64,000 nucleotides of DNA from JAFAXD01 sp963833605. Lineage in GTDB: Bacteria; Pseudomonadota; Alphaproteobacteria; Rhizobiales; Xanthobacteraceae. This document shows positions 1-8,307 of this stretch, in pieces. Numbering within the stretch: position 1 is the first letter of the stretch; each line of letters opens with the position of its first letter. The notes under the pieces were generated by a model. It did not search any database. It had not been told where the DNA came from and saw only the letters and a list, made by a program, of their open reading frames with translations. Where the stretch lies: assembly GCA_963833605.1 (NCBI GenBank), contig CAWHYZ010000004.1:208233-272232 (forward strand). Direction: 5' to 3'. The translations under genes were made by a program, and so were the position numbers.

Positions 1-1027
1 CGGCGCACAAATCGAGCTCGACCGCCTGCTCCGGCATCGCATCGATTATTTGCTGGCAAAACTGCGTCGCAGCCTGCTGCTGACCGGCGCGTTGGCCGCG
101 CTGAGCATCGTGGTCGCGATCATGACCCATCGGCGCATCGTCGGGCCTCTGGAGCGCCTCGAAGGTATTGCCAGCACCGTGCGTGAGACCAAGAACTACA
201 CCTTACGCGCGCAGAGTGACAGCCATGACGAGATCGGTCATCTCGCGGTCGTCTTCAACGACATGCTGGCCGAGCTCGCGGCCGCCCGCGACCGCGAAAT
301 CACCGAACAGGCCGAACTTGCGCGCGCGGATCGCTTGATGACGATCGGCGCGATGTCGGCCTCGATCGCCCATGAGATCAACCAGCCGCTGGCCGCGATC
401 GTAACCAACAGCAATGCCGGCCTGCGCTGGCTGTCGAATGCGTCACCGGACCTCGACGAGGCGCGCGCCGCCTTGAAGCGAATCGCCAAGGATGGCCATC
501 GTGCGAGCGAGGTCATCGGAAGCATTCGAGCGATGTTCAAGAAGGAAGCCCAGCACAAAGCCTTGTACGATGTGAACGACATCGTGCAAGAGGCGCTGAC
601 GCTGGTCCAGGGCGAGCTCAAGAAGCAGAAGGTTTCGGTGCGCACCGAGCTCAGCCAGGCGCTGCCGCCGGTCCTCGCCGATCGCGTGCAGGTGCAGCAG
701 GTCGTGCTCAATCTGATGAACAATGCGATCGACGCCATGGCTCCCGTCACCGACCGCGCGCGGGTGCTCCGCGTGCGATCAAACGTACACAATGGCAGCG
801 GCATAACTCTGACGGTCGAAGACTCGGGGACCGGGATCGATCCGAAGGATGCCGAGCGTATTTTCGACCCATTTTTCACCACGAAATCGAATGGAACCGG
901 CCTCGGCCTGTCGATTTGCCGGTCGATCATCGAAGCCCACGGCGGGCGTCTTTCGGCGGGGCCTGCCGCGCCGCACGGCTCGGTGTTCGAAGTCGTATTA
1001 CCGAGCGGCTCGGTGGGCGAGGCATGA
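1..1027 (+). CDS. Sensor histidine kinase (HAMP-HisKA-HATPase), 5' end cut by the window
   Basis: Membrane sensor kinase that would phosphorylate the regulator encoded next to it. The frame is open to the window edge, so the extracytoplasmic sensor is missing. Counting from the TTG at 50, a membrane helix covers residues about 8-26, a HAMP linker about 27-80, and the HisKA helix holds SIAHEINQPL with the phospho-His at 108. The ATPase domain shows the N box (NLMNNAIDAM), DSGTGI, FDPFFTTK and GTGLGL. The HEINQPL type of H box is common in FixL/NtrB-like kinases of rhizobia. It overlaps the next gene by 4 bp (ATGA), so the two are translationally coupled. The signal sensed cannot be told. Confidence 0.93.
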   Translation, partial: GAQIELDRLLRHRIDYLLAKLRRSLLLTGALAALSIVVAIMTHRRIVGPLERLEGIASTVRETKNYTLRAQSDSHDEIGHLAVVFNDMLAELAAARDREITEQAELARADRLMTIGAMSASIAHEINQPLAAIVTNSNAGLRWLSNASPDLDEARAALKRIAKDGHRASEVIGSIRAMFKKEAQHKALYDVNDIVQEALTLVQGELKKQKVSVRTELSQALPPVLADRVQVQQVVLNLMNNAIDAMAPVTDRARVLRVRSNVHNGSGITLTVEDSGTGIDPKDAERIFDPFFTTKSNGTGLGLSICRSIIEAHGGRLSAGPAAPHGSVFEVVLPSGSVGEA

Positions 1028-1662
1028 TCATGGAACGACCGCTTGCGCCACCGACGGTGTTCGTTGTCGACGATGATGCGTCTCTGCGCGAGGCCTTGAA
1101 GAGTTTGTTTGGATCAGTCGGTCTGCGGGTCGAAACCTTTGCCTCTGCGACCGAGTTCCTACAAGCCAAGCTTCCGGACGGCCCGAGCTGTCTGGTGCTA
1201 GACGTTCGGCTTCCGGGGTTGAGCGGGCTCGATTTCCAGACTGAGCTCGCCAAGGCCAACATCCACGTGCCGATCATCTTCATCACCGGCCACGGCGATA
1301 TTCCAATGACGGTGCGCGCCATGAAGGCCGGCGCAGTTGAGTTTCTCACCAAACCATTTCGGGACCAGGAATTGCTCGACGCGGTTCAAGTCGGGCTCGA
1401 ACGCGATCGCGCGCGCCGCGAAAAGGACACAATGGTCTCAACCTTGCGCACGCGTTATGAGACGCTGACCCCGCGCGAGCAAGAAGTGGTGACGCTCGTG
1501 ACCACCGGATTGATGAACAAGCAGATTGCCGCCGAGATCGGCGTGACCGAAATCACGGTAAAGGTCCACCGTGGCAACGCGATGCGAAAGATGGGCGCGA
1601 AATCACTGGCCGATCTTGTGAAGATGGTGGATGCCCTGGGGGTTCGCCGCGCTCGGCCCTGA
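1024..1662 (+). CDS. FixJ/NarL-type two-component response regulator
   Basis: Receiver domain (residues about 10-125) plus a LuxR-type helix-turn-helix (about 147-205), the FixJ/TodT layout. The acidic triad is VVDDD, the phosphoacceptor is Asp60 in LVLDVRLPG, and the conserved Thr and Lys appear in FITGH and LTKPF. The HTH begins LTPREQEVV and contains NKQIAAEIGV. ATG 1024 is chosen because it overlaps the kinase stop by 4 bp; ATG 1030 is an alternative. It is the cognate partner of the preceding kinase. Targets are unknown. Confidence 0.93.
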   Translation: MIMERPLAPPTVFVVDDDASLREALKSLFGSVGLRVETFASATEFLQAKLPDGPSCLVLDVRLPGLSGLDFQTELAKANIHVPIIFITGHGDIPMTVRAMKAGAVEFLTKPFRDQELLDAVQVGLERDRARREKDTMVSTLRTRYETLTPREQEVVTLVTTGLMNKQIAAEIGVTEITVKVHRGNAMRKMGAKSLADLVKMVDALGVRRARP

Positions 1663-1930
1663 CCGTTTAACCGATCCTTAGCCAAGCTTTCATGCGGCCA
1701 GGGACCTTTTGGCGACACCTGAGGGGCGAAATACCTGCGTGTTGCCCAACGAACACAGTGACTCATCAACGGCTTGCGACTGAACCTTCAAGCATCGGCA
1801 TCATCCCAATTCACGTGCTTTTTAAACCTAAGTATAATTTTCTTGGCTTCCCGCGACTGGCCAACTCACACACGGTTTCGCCACGGAGTTGTCCTCCCTA
1901 CGCTCTCCCCTCACAATAAGGAAAAGCGTT

Positions 1931-2317
1931 TTGACGCAGGTGCCTATGATCTCAATTGTTGACGATGATGAATCCGTACGCGAGGCCACCAAAGGACTCG
2001 TGAGGTCACTGGGGTATGGGGCTGTGACATTCGCCTCGGCAGAGGAGTTTCTGGAGTCCGATCGCTTGCAGTCGACCTCCTGCCTGATTACCGACGTGCA
2101 GATGCCCGGTATCGACGGCGTCGAACTGCAAAAGCGCTTGCTGGCTGATGGATATCGGGTACCGATTATCTTCATCACCGCTTTCCCGGAGCAACGCATT
2201 CGGGATCATGTCCTGGCGCGTGGTGCTTTCGGTTTGTTGGCAAAGCCGTTCAGCGACGAGAGCCTGATTGGATGCCTCGACAAAGCGCTGCATGCTGGCG
2301 GAGCCATGCAGCAGTAG
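1931..2317 (+). CDS. Single-domain response regulator (orphan receiver)
   Basis: A receiver domain of about 125 residues with no output domain. It has VDDDESVREA, phosphoacceptor Asp in LITDVQMPG (residue 50 counted from ATG 1946), and switch residues in IFITAF and LLAKPF. The frame is open from 1889. TTG 1931 is taken as start because an AAGGAAA stretch lies 8 nt upstream; ATG 1946 (MISIVDDDE) is also possible. Receivers with this sequence are common in bradyrhizobia beside FixJ-like pairs and probably act as phosphate sinks or shuttles. That role is inferred from the family. Confidence 0.85.
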   Translation: MTQVPMISIVDDDESVREATKGLVRSLGYGAVTFASAEEFLESDRLQSTSCLITDVQMPGIDGVELQKRLLADGYRVPIIFITAFPEQRIRDHVLARGAFGLLAKPFSDESLIGCLDKALHAGGAMQQ

Positions 2318-2669
2318 CGAGTTGTCGGTCGTCCGCGCGCGTTAATCAGAAATTGTTGTCAGGCGCCGCCGCAGGGCGTGCGCCTTTCGTTTTTCGACGA
2401 CGGCGAACAGAGTGGCGTGGCGGTTCTGAAATCCCCTTCCGGACTGCCTCGTAGGATTTGCCTCATTTTTTTGCACCACCCGAGGCGCTGCCGCATCGGA
2501 CTCCCCGCCGGTGGCTGCTTTCTGATCCCGGATCACTCGCGCCTATACCCAAGTATAGGGGTGGCTATTCCTACCGCCACAAGCGTCTTCCCTGCGTACA
2601 GTGGTGAACCAACTCTTAACCATCCTATTTATCTCCTCACCAACTGACAGCGTTGGGTGGGGATTAAGC

Positions 2670-2939
2670 TTGTCAAACGGGTCCAAGGTCTTCGGCGCTG
2701 TTGCCGCTGCGCTTCTTGCCAGCGGTGGCATTGCTTTGCTTGCCACTGCGCAAGCTGATGCGCCGCGGATGGGCGTCAAGGGCGATCGGCTCGACCTGCG
2801 CCCCCTGGGACCCACCTGCTCAAAGCGCGGTTGGCCTTACTACGAAGATCAATGTCTGCGTGACCGTCGGCAGCCCGCCGGGCAACCCGACGGAGTTCGC
2901 CGCATCGGCAAGGATCATGTTGTCCCTATGAACGCGTAG
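2670..2939 (+). CDS. Small exported protein of unknown function
   Basis: An 89-residue protein with an N-terminal hydrophobic stretch (residues about 7-27, ending ATAQA) that resembles a signal peptide. The short mature part holds a conserved-looking core, CSKRGWPYYEDQCLRD, with two cysteines 12 residues apart that could form a disulfide. Short proteins with a Cys...WPYY...Cys core occur widely in Bradyrhizobium as hypothetical proteins. The TTG start has a GGTGGGGA Shine-Dalgarno-like stretch before it. The gap 2318-2669 before it shows no gene. Confidence 0.55.
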   Translation: MSNGSKVFGAVAAALLASGGIALLATAQADAPRMGVKGDRLDLRPLGPTCSKRGWPYYEDQCLRDRRQPAGQPDGVRRIGKDHVVPMNA

Positions 2940-2987
2940 AGCCAACGCGATCCTGAGCCGTGAAGCCAGTTGAGAATGAGGTCCGCA

Positions 2988-3746
2988 ATGTCGCAAATTT
3001 GCAAAGCCCTGTGTATCACCAGCGCTGCCGCAGCGCTGGCTGTTGCCCTCGGCAGCACCGCCGCACTTGCTGATCCGCTTGGATTTGCCGCGCCATCCAA
3101 CCCGTTCGGCTCCGTGTTCGAACAAATTCTGCGCGGGCCGAGCGATGACGCCTTTGCGCCGCGGCCGAATTTGCGGCGGCAGGAAGCCGCGCGTCCAAGC
3201 CAGGGCGACAGCGCCGAGCCCGTCGATCTGCCAGCCAATCTGCGCCGCCAGGTTGTCGACTATCCGAGCCGCGAGGCGGCCGGCACGATCGTCATCGATA
3301 CGCCGCACACCTATCTCTACTACGTCCTGGGCGGCGGCCGCGCGCTTCGCTACGGCATTGGCGTCGGGCGCGAAGGCTTCACCTGGTCAGGCGTGCAGTC
3401 CATAGCCCGCAAAGCCGAATGGCCGGATTGGAATCCACCGCCGGAGATGATCGCGCGGCAACCGTACCTGCCGCGGTTCATGGCCGGCGGCCCCAGCAAT
3501 CCCCTCGGCGCGCGCGCGATGTACCTCGGTAACACGATCTATCGCATTCACGGAACCAACGCGCCACAGACGATCGGAACCCGGGTATCGAGCGGCTGCA
3601 TCCGCCTGGTGAACGCGGACGTGATCGATCTGTATTCGCGCGTCAATGTCGGCACCAAGGTTGTCGTGCTCCCGATGTCGGGTGGGCGCGGCTCGGATCG
3701 GATCGTGCAAAGGCAGCCCGCCAGCTCCGCGTCCCGGGTCAACTGA
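2988..3746 (+). CDS. L,D-transpeptidase (YkuD domain)
   Basis: Periplasmic cell-wall enzyme of the ErfK/YbiS family, which forms 3-3 peptidoglycan crosslinks or links proteins to peptidoglycan. The 252-residue product has a signal peptide (1-28, AAALA end), a proline/arginine-rich linker (45-95) and a YkuD domain (about 99-230). The catalytic signature is complete: His188 in YRIHGTNAP and Cys204 in SSGCIRLVNADV. ATG 2988 is preferred over the in-frame TTG 2970 and ATG 2976 because a GAGG box lies 7 nt upstream. Many paralogues exist in rhizobia, so no specific symbol is given. Confidence 0.93.
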   Translation: MSQICKALCITSAAAALAVALGSTAALADPLGFAAPSNPFGSVFEQILRGPSDDAFAPRPNLRRQEAARPSQGDSAEPVDLPANLRRQVVDYPSREAAGTIVIDTPHTYLYYVLGGGRALRYGIGVGREGFTWSGVQSIARKAEWPDWNPPPEMIARQPYLPRFMAGGPSNPLGARAMYLGNTIYRIHGTNAPQTIGTRVSSGCIRLVNADVIDLYSRVNVGTKVVVLPMSGGRGSDRIVQRQPASSASRVN

Positions 3747-3803
3747 GAACCGGAGCGGCGACGCCTCGGCGGCTGATTGATTGGATGTTTTGAGGACCTG
3801 CCC

Positions 3804-4028
3804 ATGAGTTCGAGGAACAGCTCGCTTCGTACCGCCGACCGCGCCACCCATATCAGGATCGTCGTCGTCGCATTGGTGGCGGCAGTCGTGGTGGTGACGG
3901 TGGGTCTCAATGTGAGCGCACCCGATACCGCAACAGTAACGGCCACCAAGGCGCGCATCGATGGTACGGTGCAAAAGGCCGGGCGGCCTACGATCTACTC
4001 CACCAGCGACGGCTCCGCGGTTCGCTGA
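3804..4028 (+). CDS. Small single-pass membrane protein, unknown function
   Basis: A 74-residue protein with a basic N terminus (about 18 residues), one strongly hydrophobic helix rich in Val and Ala (about 19-38) and a polar tail. This suggests an N-in, C-out inner-membrane protein. A TGAGGACC Shine-Dalgarno stretch precedes ATG 3804. It stands alone between the L,D-transpeptidase and the convergent mgtE, and a hairpin terminator follows it. No recognised domain. Confidence 0.6.
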   Translation: MSSRNSSLRTADRATHIRIVVVALVAAVVVVTVGLNVSAPDTATVTATKARIDGTVQKAGRPTIYSTSDGSAVR

Positions 4029-4074
4029 CCCGCAGCGGTTGCGGCAACCCGAAACCCCTCGACACGAACGTAAG

Positions 4075-4101
4075 CGCCGGCTCAGTGAGCCGGCGTTTTG
4101 C
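4075..4101. terminator. Intrinsic terminator between convergent genes
   Basis: CGCCGGCT (4075-4082) and AGCCGGCG (4088-4095) form an 8 bp GC-rich stem with a CAGTG loop, followed by TTTTG on the + strand. It lies just after the mgtE stop codon and downstream of the small membrane protein, so it may serve both strands, though the T run is clear only on +. Confidence 0.7.
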
Positions 4102-4102
4102 A

Positions 4103-5521
4103 TTACCTCAGTCCGAACCAGAGTGTCGCGATGCTGAGGAAGGAGAAAAATCCAACCACGTCGGTGATCGTGGTGACGAACGGCCCGGAGGACACCGCAG
4201 GGTCGACGCCAAGCCGCATAAGGACGAGGGGAATCAAAATGCCACCCAGCGCTGCGGCCGCCAGCACACACACCATGGCGAGGGCGATCACCAGGCCGAG
4301 GTCGCTGACGTTGAACCATGCCGCCGCGATCGCGCCCATGATCAGCGCGAAACACATCCCGTTGAGGATTCCGACGGCGAACTCGCGCCGGATCACGCGC
4401 CACGCGTTGGCCCGACCGAGATCCTGAGTTGCGAGCGCGCGCACCGCGACCGTCATGGTCTGTGTCCCGGCATTGCCGCCCATGCTGGCGACGATCGGCA
4501 TCAATACCGCAAGCGCGACCATCTTCTGCAGCGAACCTTCGAACTGGCGAATAACCCAGGACGCCAGCAGCGCGGTCATCAGATTCGCCAGCAGCCAGGG
4601 AAATCGACCGCGAACAATCGTCCAAACTGAATCCGACAACTCCTCGCCCGCGACGCCGCCGAGCGCCTTGATGTCCTCTTCGGCTTCCTCCTCGATCACG
4701 TCGACCACGTCGTCCACGGTCACCACACCCACCAACCGGTCCTGCTCATCGACAACCGGGGCAGCGACCAGATCGTAGCGCTCGAACAACCGCGCCACCT
4801 CTTCCTGGTCTTCGGTCGCGCGCACGCGTCGGCGTTCTTCATCCATGATGTTGGATATGGGAATCGGTCGTTTTGCGCGCAGCAGCCGATCGAGCTGCAC
4901 CGCCCCCAGCAGGCGGTAGCCTGGATCGACAACATAGAGTTCGAAAAAGCGTTCGGGCAGTTCGGCGGTCTCGCTCAGATAGTCCATCACGCGCCCGACG
5001 TTCCACGATGGCGGCACCGCGATGAACTCATCCTGCATGCGCCGGCCTGCAGACTCCTCCGGGTAGTCGAGACTGCGCCGGAGCGCGAGGCGCTCGCGCG
5101 ACGGCAGCTGGTCGAGGATCTCGGCCTGTTCGTCCTTGGGCAGGTCCTCCAGAATCCGGACGGCATCGTCGGAATCGAGGTCGCGCACACCGTCGGCGAC
5201 CGCCTGTGTCGGCAGCTCGTCGAGAATTTCCTCGCGGACCGTGTCGTCGACCTGAGTGAGCGCACTGAAGTCGAAGTCGGCGCCCATCAGCGTGATGAGC
5301 CGCGGCCTCGATTCGGGATCGAGCGCCTGCAGGAGATCGCCGAGGTCAGCCTCGTGCAGACCCCCGACGAGATCGCGCAGCCGCGGGGCATCGGCGGCAG
5401 CGATCGCGGCCGCTACCTCTTCGACATAGTCGGCCCGAATCGCGCCGTCCTCGCCGCGCAGCGGGGAAGCGTCTGTCGATGGGCGATGGCCGTCCTGCTG
5501 GTCGAGCAAATCGAGACTCAC
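4103..5521 (-). CDS. mgtE: Magnesium transporter MgtE
   Basis: Inner-membrane Mg2+ channel gated by cytosolic Mg2+. The 472 residues fit the family. In order: an N-terminal helical domain with LxxLP-type repeats (about 40-160), paired CBS domains (about 165-290), and a C-terminal pore domain of five helices holding VASMGGNAGTQTMTVAVRAL, the conserved pore stretch. The frame runs far upstream of the family N terminus, so GTG 5521 (VSLDLLDQQDG) is taken as the start. No Mg riboswitch was recognised in the short divergent gap to the deacetylase locus. Confidence 0.93.
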   Translation of the reverse strand: MSLDLLDQQDGHRPSTDASPLRGEDGAIRADYVEEVAAAIAAADAPRLRDLVGGLHEADLGDLLQALDPESRPRLITLMGADFDFSALTQVDDTVREEILDELPTQAVADGVRDLDSDDAVRILEDLPKDEQAEILDQLPSRERLALRRSLDYPEESAGRRMQDEFIAVPPSWNVGRVMDYLSETAELPERFFELYVVDPGYRLLGAVQLDRLLRAKRPIPISNIMDEERRRVRATEDQEEVARLFERYDLVAAPVVDEQDRLVGVVTVDDVVDVIEEEAEEDIKALGGVAGEELSDSVWTIVRGRFPWLLANLMTALLASWVIRQFEGSLQKMVALAVLMPIVASMGGNAGTQTMTVAVRALATQDLGRANAWRVIRREFAVGILNGMCFALIMGAIAAAWFNVSDLGLVIALAMVCVLAAAALGGILIPLVLMRLGVDPAVSSGPFVTTITDVVGFFSFLSIATLWFGLR

Positions 5522-5590
5522 CGTGCGACTTGGTGTTAATGGGGCTTGTACGCTTGCCCTTCCGGGGTGGCAAACAAAACGGAACAACGG

Positions 5591-6212
5591 ATGCGCCGTC
5601 TCGCCACCAAAGGCGCGTGCGAACGTTGGCCGCAAAGGGCGTGCCGCGCGCTCCTGCTGTTTGCCTTCTGCGCGCTGGCGCTGCCGGCGCTCGCGACCGC
5701 GCGGTGCCCGGGAAATCCGGATGCACTGGGGACCGAACGCGTGCTGGTCGTCGACACCTCGACCGCGCGCGTCGGCCGCAAGCATTTCCCGCAGACCCTC
5801 AGCCTCTCGGACAAGGAAGTGGTGCTCACCTTCGACGACGGCCCGTGGCCCGGCACGGCTCTGCTCGATCGCGTCAGAGAGCGTGGCTTGATCGTGTTCA
5901 GCACCGACCTGTGGGCAAGCCGATTGGAACCGCATGGGGCCAGCGCGGGAGCTCCGGCTCGTGCTCGCCCGGCTCAATGCCACGCGCGGCGGCATTGTGC
6001 TGTTTCACGACACCAAGGAGCAGACAACCAGGATGCTGCCGAGCTTCCTGCGGGAGCTCAAGCGAGGCGGCTACCGGGTCGTCCACATCGTGCCCAACGT
6101 GCAGCCACCACCGAGCAGCGCCGGAATGGAGATCGTCGGATCAGACCAACCGACACCACCGGTACGCGCGGCCGAGGACAAACCCGGCGGCGAGGCGCCG
6201 GACGGACGGTGA
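5591..6212 (+). pseudogene. Decayed polysaccharide deacetylase (internal deletion and frameshift)
   Basis: The reading frame from ATG 5591 has a signal peptide, then CPGNPDALGTERVL and the NodB-domain motif VVLTFDDGP, closely parallel to the intact gene that follows. After TFDDGPWPG it jumps straight to RERGLIVFSTDLWAS, a stretch that in the neighbour lies about 100 residues later, so the domain core with the metal-binding His pair is gone. One extra C near 5918 then shifts the frame. The tail (VLFHDTKEQT...FLRELKRGGYRVVHIVP) continues in the other frame to 6212. It is a tandem paralogue of the next gene that can no longer be active. Confidence 0.85.
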
Positions 6213-6344
6213 CTTCTTTGTCACAGACCGGCGGTAAATCGGTGCCGCGCGCGTCTATCGGTTGCTCTTGCTGTGCGTTCGGATTTAATCGATGCGATCG
6301 ATGCGAATCGCCGCATGATCTGGCGCTCGAACGGGGGTTGATGA

Positions 6345-7568
6345 ATGCGTAGCTTGGGCGCCCTCGCTATGCTTGTGGCCGCGTTGTCGGCGCCCGTGGG
6401 CGGGACTGCGGTTGCGGCAGAGTGCGAGAACCCGAACGCGCTCGGGGTCAGCCGAACCCTGACCGTCGACCCGGCGGCGCTTCCGCTGATCGGGACGATG
6501 AGCTACCGCGACAGCCTGCCGCTTGGCGACCACGAGGTGGTGCTGACGTTCGACGATGGCCCCCTGCCCCGCTACACGGAGCAGATCCTGAACATTCTGG
6601 CGTCCGAGTGCGTCAAGGCGACCTATTTCATGGTCGGCCACATGGCGAGCGCATATCCGGAGTGGGTGCGCAAGGTCGCAGCCGCCGGACACACGATCGG
6701 CACCCACAGCCAAAATCACCCGTTGACGTTTCACCGCATGGCGCTCCCCAAGGCGCAGCAGGAGATCGACCAAGGGTTTGCGTCGGTGCAAGCCGCACTG
6801 GGCGAGGACTACAAGGTCGCGCCGTTCTTCCGTTACCCCGGCCTGTTGCATCAGGCCAATTCGGAGGCCTATCTGGCCCAGCGCGGCGTCATGGCCTGGA
6901 GCGCCGATTTTCCCGGCGATGACTGGAAGCGGCGCGTCAATGCGAAGGAAGTCACCCGCCGCTCGCTCAGCCGGCTCGAAGCCAAGGGCCACGGCGTCCT
7001 GCTGCTGCACGACATCCATCAGGTGACCGTCACGGCGCTGCCGAACCTGCTGGCAGAGCTCAAGGCGCGGGGATACAAGATCGTCCACGTCATCCCCGGC
7101 CCGGCGCAGCTCAAGCCGGCGCCGGGCGCCGAAGACACTGTGGCCGGCGACCCTGCCGTCCTGGTCGTCGCCGACCCCGCGCAGGCCGCGCCGCTGGGAG
7201 CGGTTCTCCCTGCGACCGCGATGGCGACGAGCGCTCCGAACGCCACCGAACTCACGCTGGGCGCCCATTCGGCCACGCAGCCCAAGGCGATTGCCGTGGT
7301 ACCCACCGCCGCAACGCGCGATGCACCTGCTCGGGCCAAAATGACCGCTGCCGGCCGCAACCACGTTCACGCGCACCGCGCGACGGTCGCGCACGGTCAC
7401 GCGAAGGCCGTCCACCGCCCGGCGGCGCGCGCGCGGCATTCCACCCGGCAGGCGCAACCGTCACTCCTCCAACAATGGACGGGTGTCGCTCCAAAAGGCG
7501 CCCGCCCCTGTGCCACCTGCCGACCGCGCGTCAACAAGGCACATCCGGCCGCAGCGCGTCAAAGCTAA
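6345..7568 (+). CDS. Exported polysaccharide deacetylase with His/Ala-rich tail
   Basis: NodB-type (carbohydrate esterase 4) deacetylase, expected to remove N- or O-acetyl groups from an envelope polysaccharide in the periplasm. The 407 residues comprise a signal peptide (1-24), a NodB domain (about 60-250) with TFDDGP, the metal-binding GTHSQNHP pair, RYPG and LLLHDIH, then about 150 residues of low complexity. The tail is rich in Ala and Pro, then His and Arg (HVHAHRATVAHGHAKAVHR), and has a CATC pair near the end. Such a basic tail may bind wall polymer or metal, which is inference. ATG 6345 follows an ACGGGGG box. Confidence 0.9.
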   Translation: MRSLGALAMLVAALSAPVGGTAVAAECENPNALGVSRTLTVDPAALPLIGTMSYRDSLPLGDHEVVLTFDDGPLPRYTEQILNILASECVKATYFMVGHMASAYPEWVRKVAAAGHTIGTHSQNHPLTFHRMALPKAQQEIDQGFASVQAALGEDYKVAPFFRYPGLLHQANSEAYLAQRGVMAWSADFPGDDWKRRVNAKEVTRRSLSRLEAKGHGVLLLHDIHQVTVTALPNLLAELKARGYKIVHVIPGPAQLKPAPGAEDTVAGDPAVLVVADPAQAAPLGAVLPATAMATSAPNATELTLGAHSATQPKAIAVVPTAATRDAPARAKMTAAGRNHVHAHRATVAHGHAKAVHRPAARARHSTRQAQPSLLQQWTGVAPKGARPCATCRPRVNKAHPAAARQS

Positions 7569-7582
7569 GCGGTCGTCGCCGA

Positions 7583-8260
7583 TCACATGTCTTCGAACAT
7601 GCTGCGCACGCTGCGCTCGGCGGCCTGCGCCTCCGGACCGTCGTAAGGCAAGCCCACCGTCATGGTCTCGTGACCGGCCGCGAACATGTTCACATAGGGC
7701 GCGCCGCAGAACGCCACCGGCTTGATCCGCTCCCAGATGATGTAGCCCTTCTGGTCGACGCAGTCGGCGCGGACCGAGGCCGCGACGACGTTGCCGACCA
7801 CCATCATCCGGTTCAACCATTCCTTGGTCCACACCAGCTCGCATTCGAAGTGGCGATGGCATTCGAGAACGCGCGGCGGCGCAACCAGCGTTGACGGCAG
7901 CGCCGTGAGGCCGGCCTTTTCGAGTTCGTTGACCCCGCGCGCGAACGGCAGCCCGACCACCCGCACCTTCTCCAGAATGTCGCGCTCGAACGACGGCAGG
8001 TTGACGACGAACTGACCGGTCGCTGTCACGTTCGCACCGGTGTCTCCCGCCTGGCTGGTGGTGAATGCGATCTGCACCGGCTTGTGTACGATTCGCACAC
8101 AGGTGGCGTAGGACGCCGCGTTGACCCGGCCTTCACGATCGGCCGTCGTGATGATGGCGGCGTGACCTCCGGGCGCGAACAAACGATCCCAGTATTTCTC
8201 CGGTTGCTGGACGATTGCGTGCTCACTCGCGCGGCTGGTCGCCAACTCATTCATGGCCAT
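7583..8260 (-). CDS. Flavin reductase-like (DIM6/NTAB) family protein
   Basis: A 225-residue cytosolic protein with the split-barrel FMN-binding fold of flavin reductases. Family signatures are APGGHAAIITTADREGRVNA, NAASYATCVRIVHKPVQ and the NLPSFERDILEKV region. Members reduce or bind FMN, often for a monooxygenase partner, but no monooxygenase is next to it. Two Met codons (8260 and 8254) lie at the N terminus. It converges on the deacetylase gene, leaving 14 bp. The substrate cannot be told from sequence. Confidence 0.85.
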   Translation of the reverse strand: MAMNELATSRASEHAIVQQPEKYWDRLFAPGGHAAIITTADREGRVNAASYATCVRIVHKPVQIAFTTSQAGDTGANVTATGQFVVNLPSFERDILEKVRVVGLPFARGVNELEKAGLTALPSTLVAPPRVLECHRHFECELVWTKEWLNRMMVVGNVVAASVRADCVDQKGYIIWERIKPVAFCGAPYVNMFAAGHETMTVGLPYDGPEAQAAERSVRSMFEDM

Positions 8261-8307
8261 GCTCGCTCAACGTCGCTCGCGGGACTTGTTGCGTCGGAGT
8301 GCGGCCA

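Noticed and set aside
3387..4625. 412-residue minus-strand frame spanning the L,D-transpeptidase, the small membrane protein and the mgtE 3' end
   Set aside because: Overlaps three supported genes in the wrong frame and lacks any domain.
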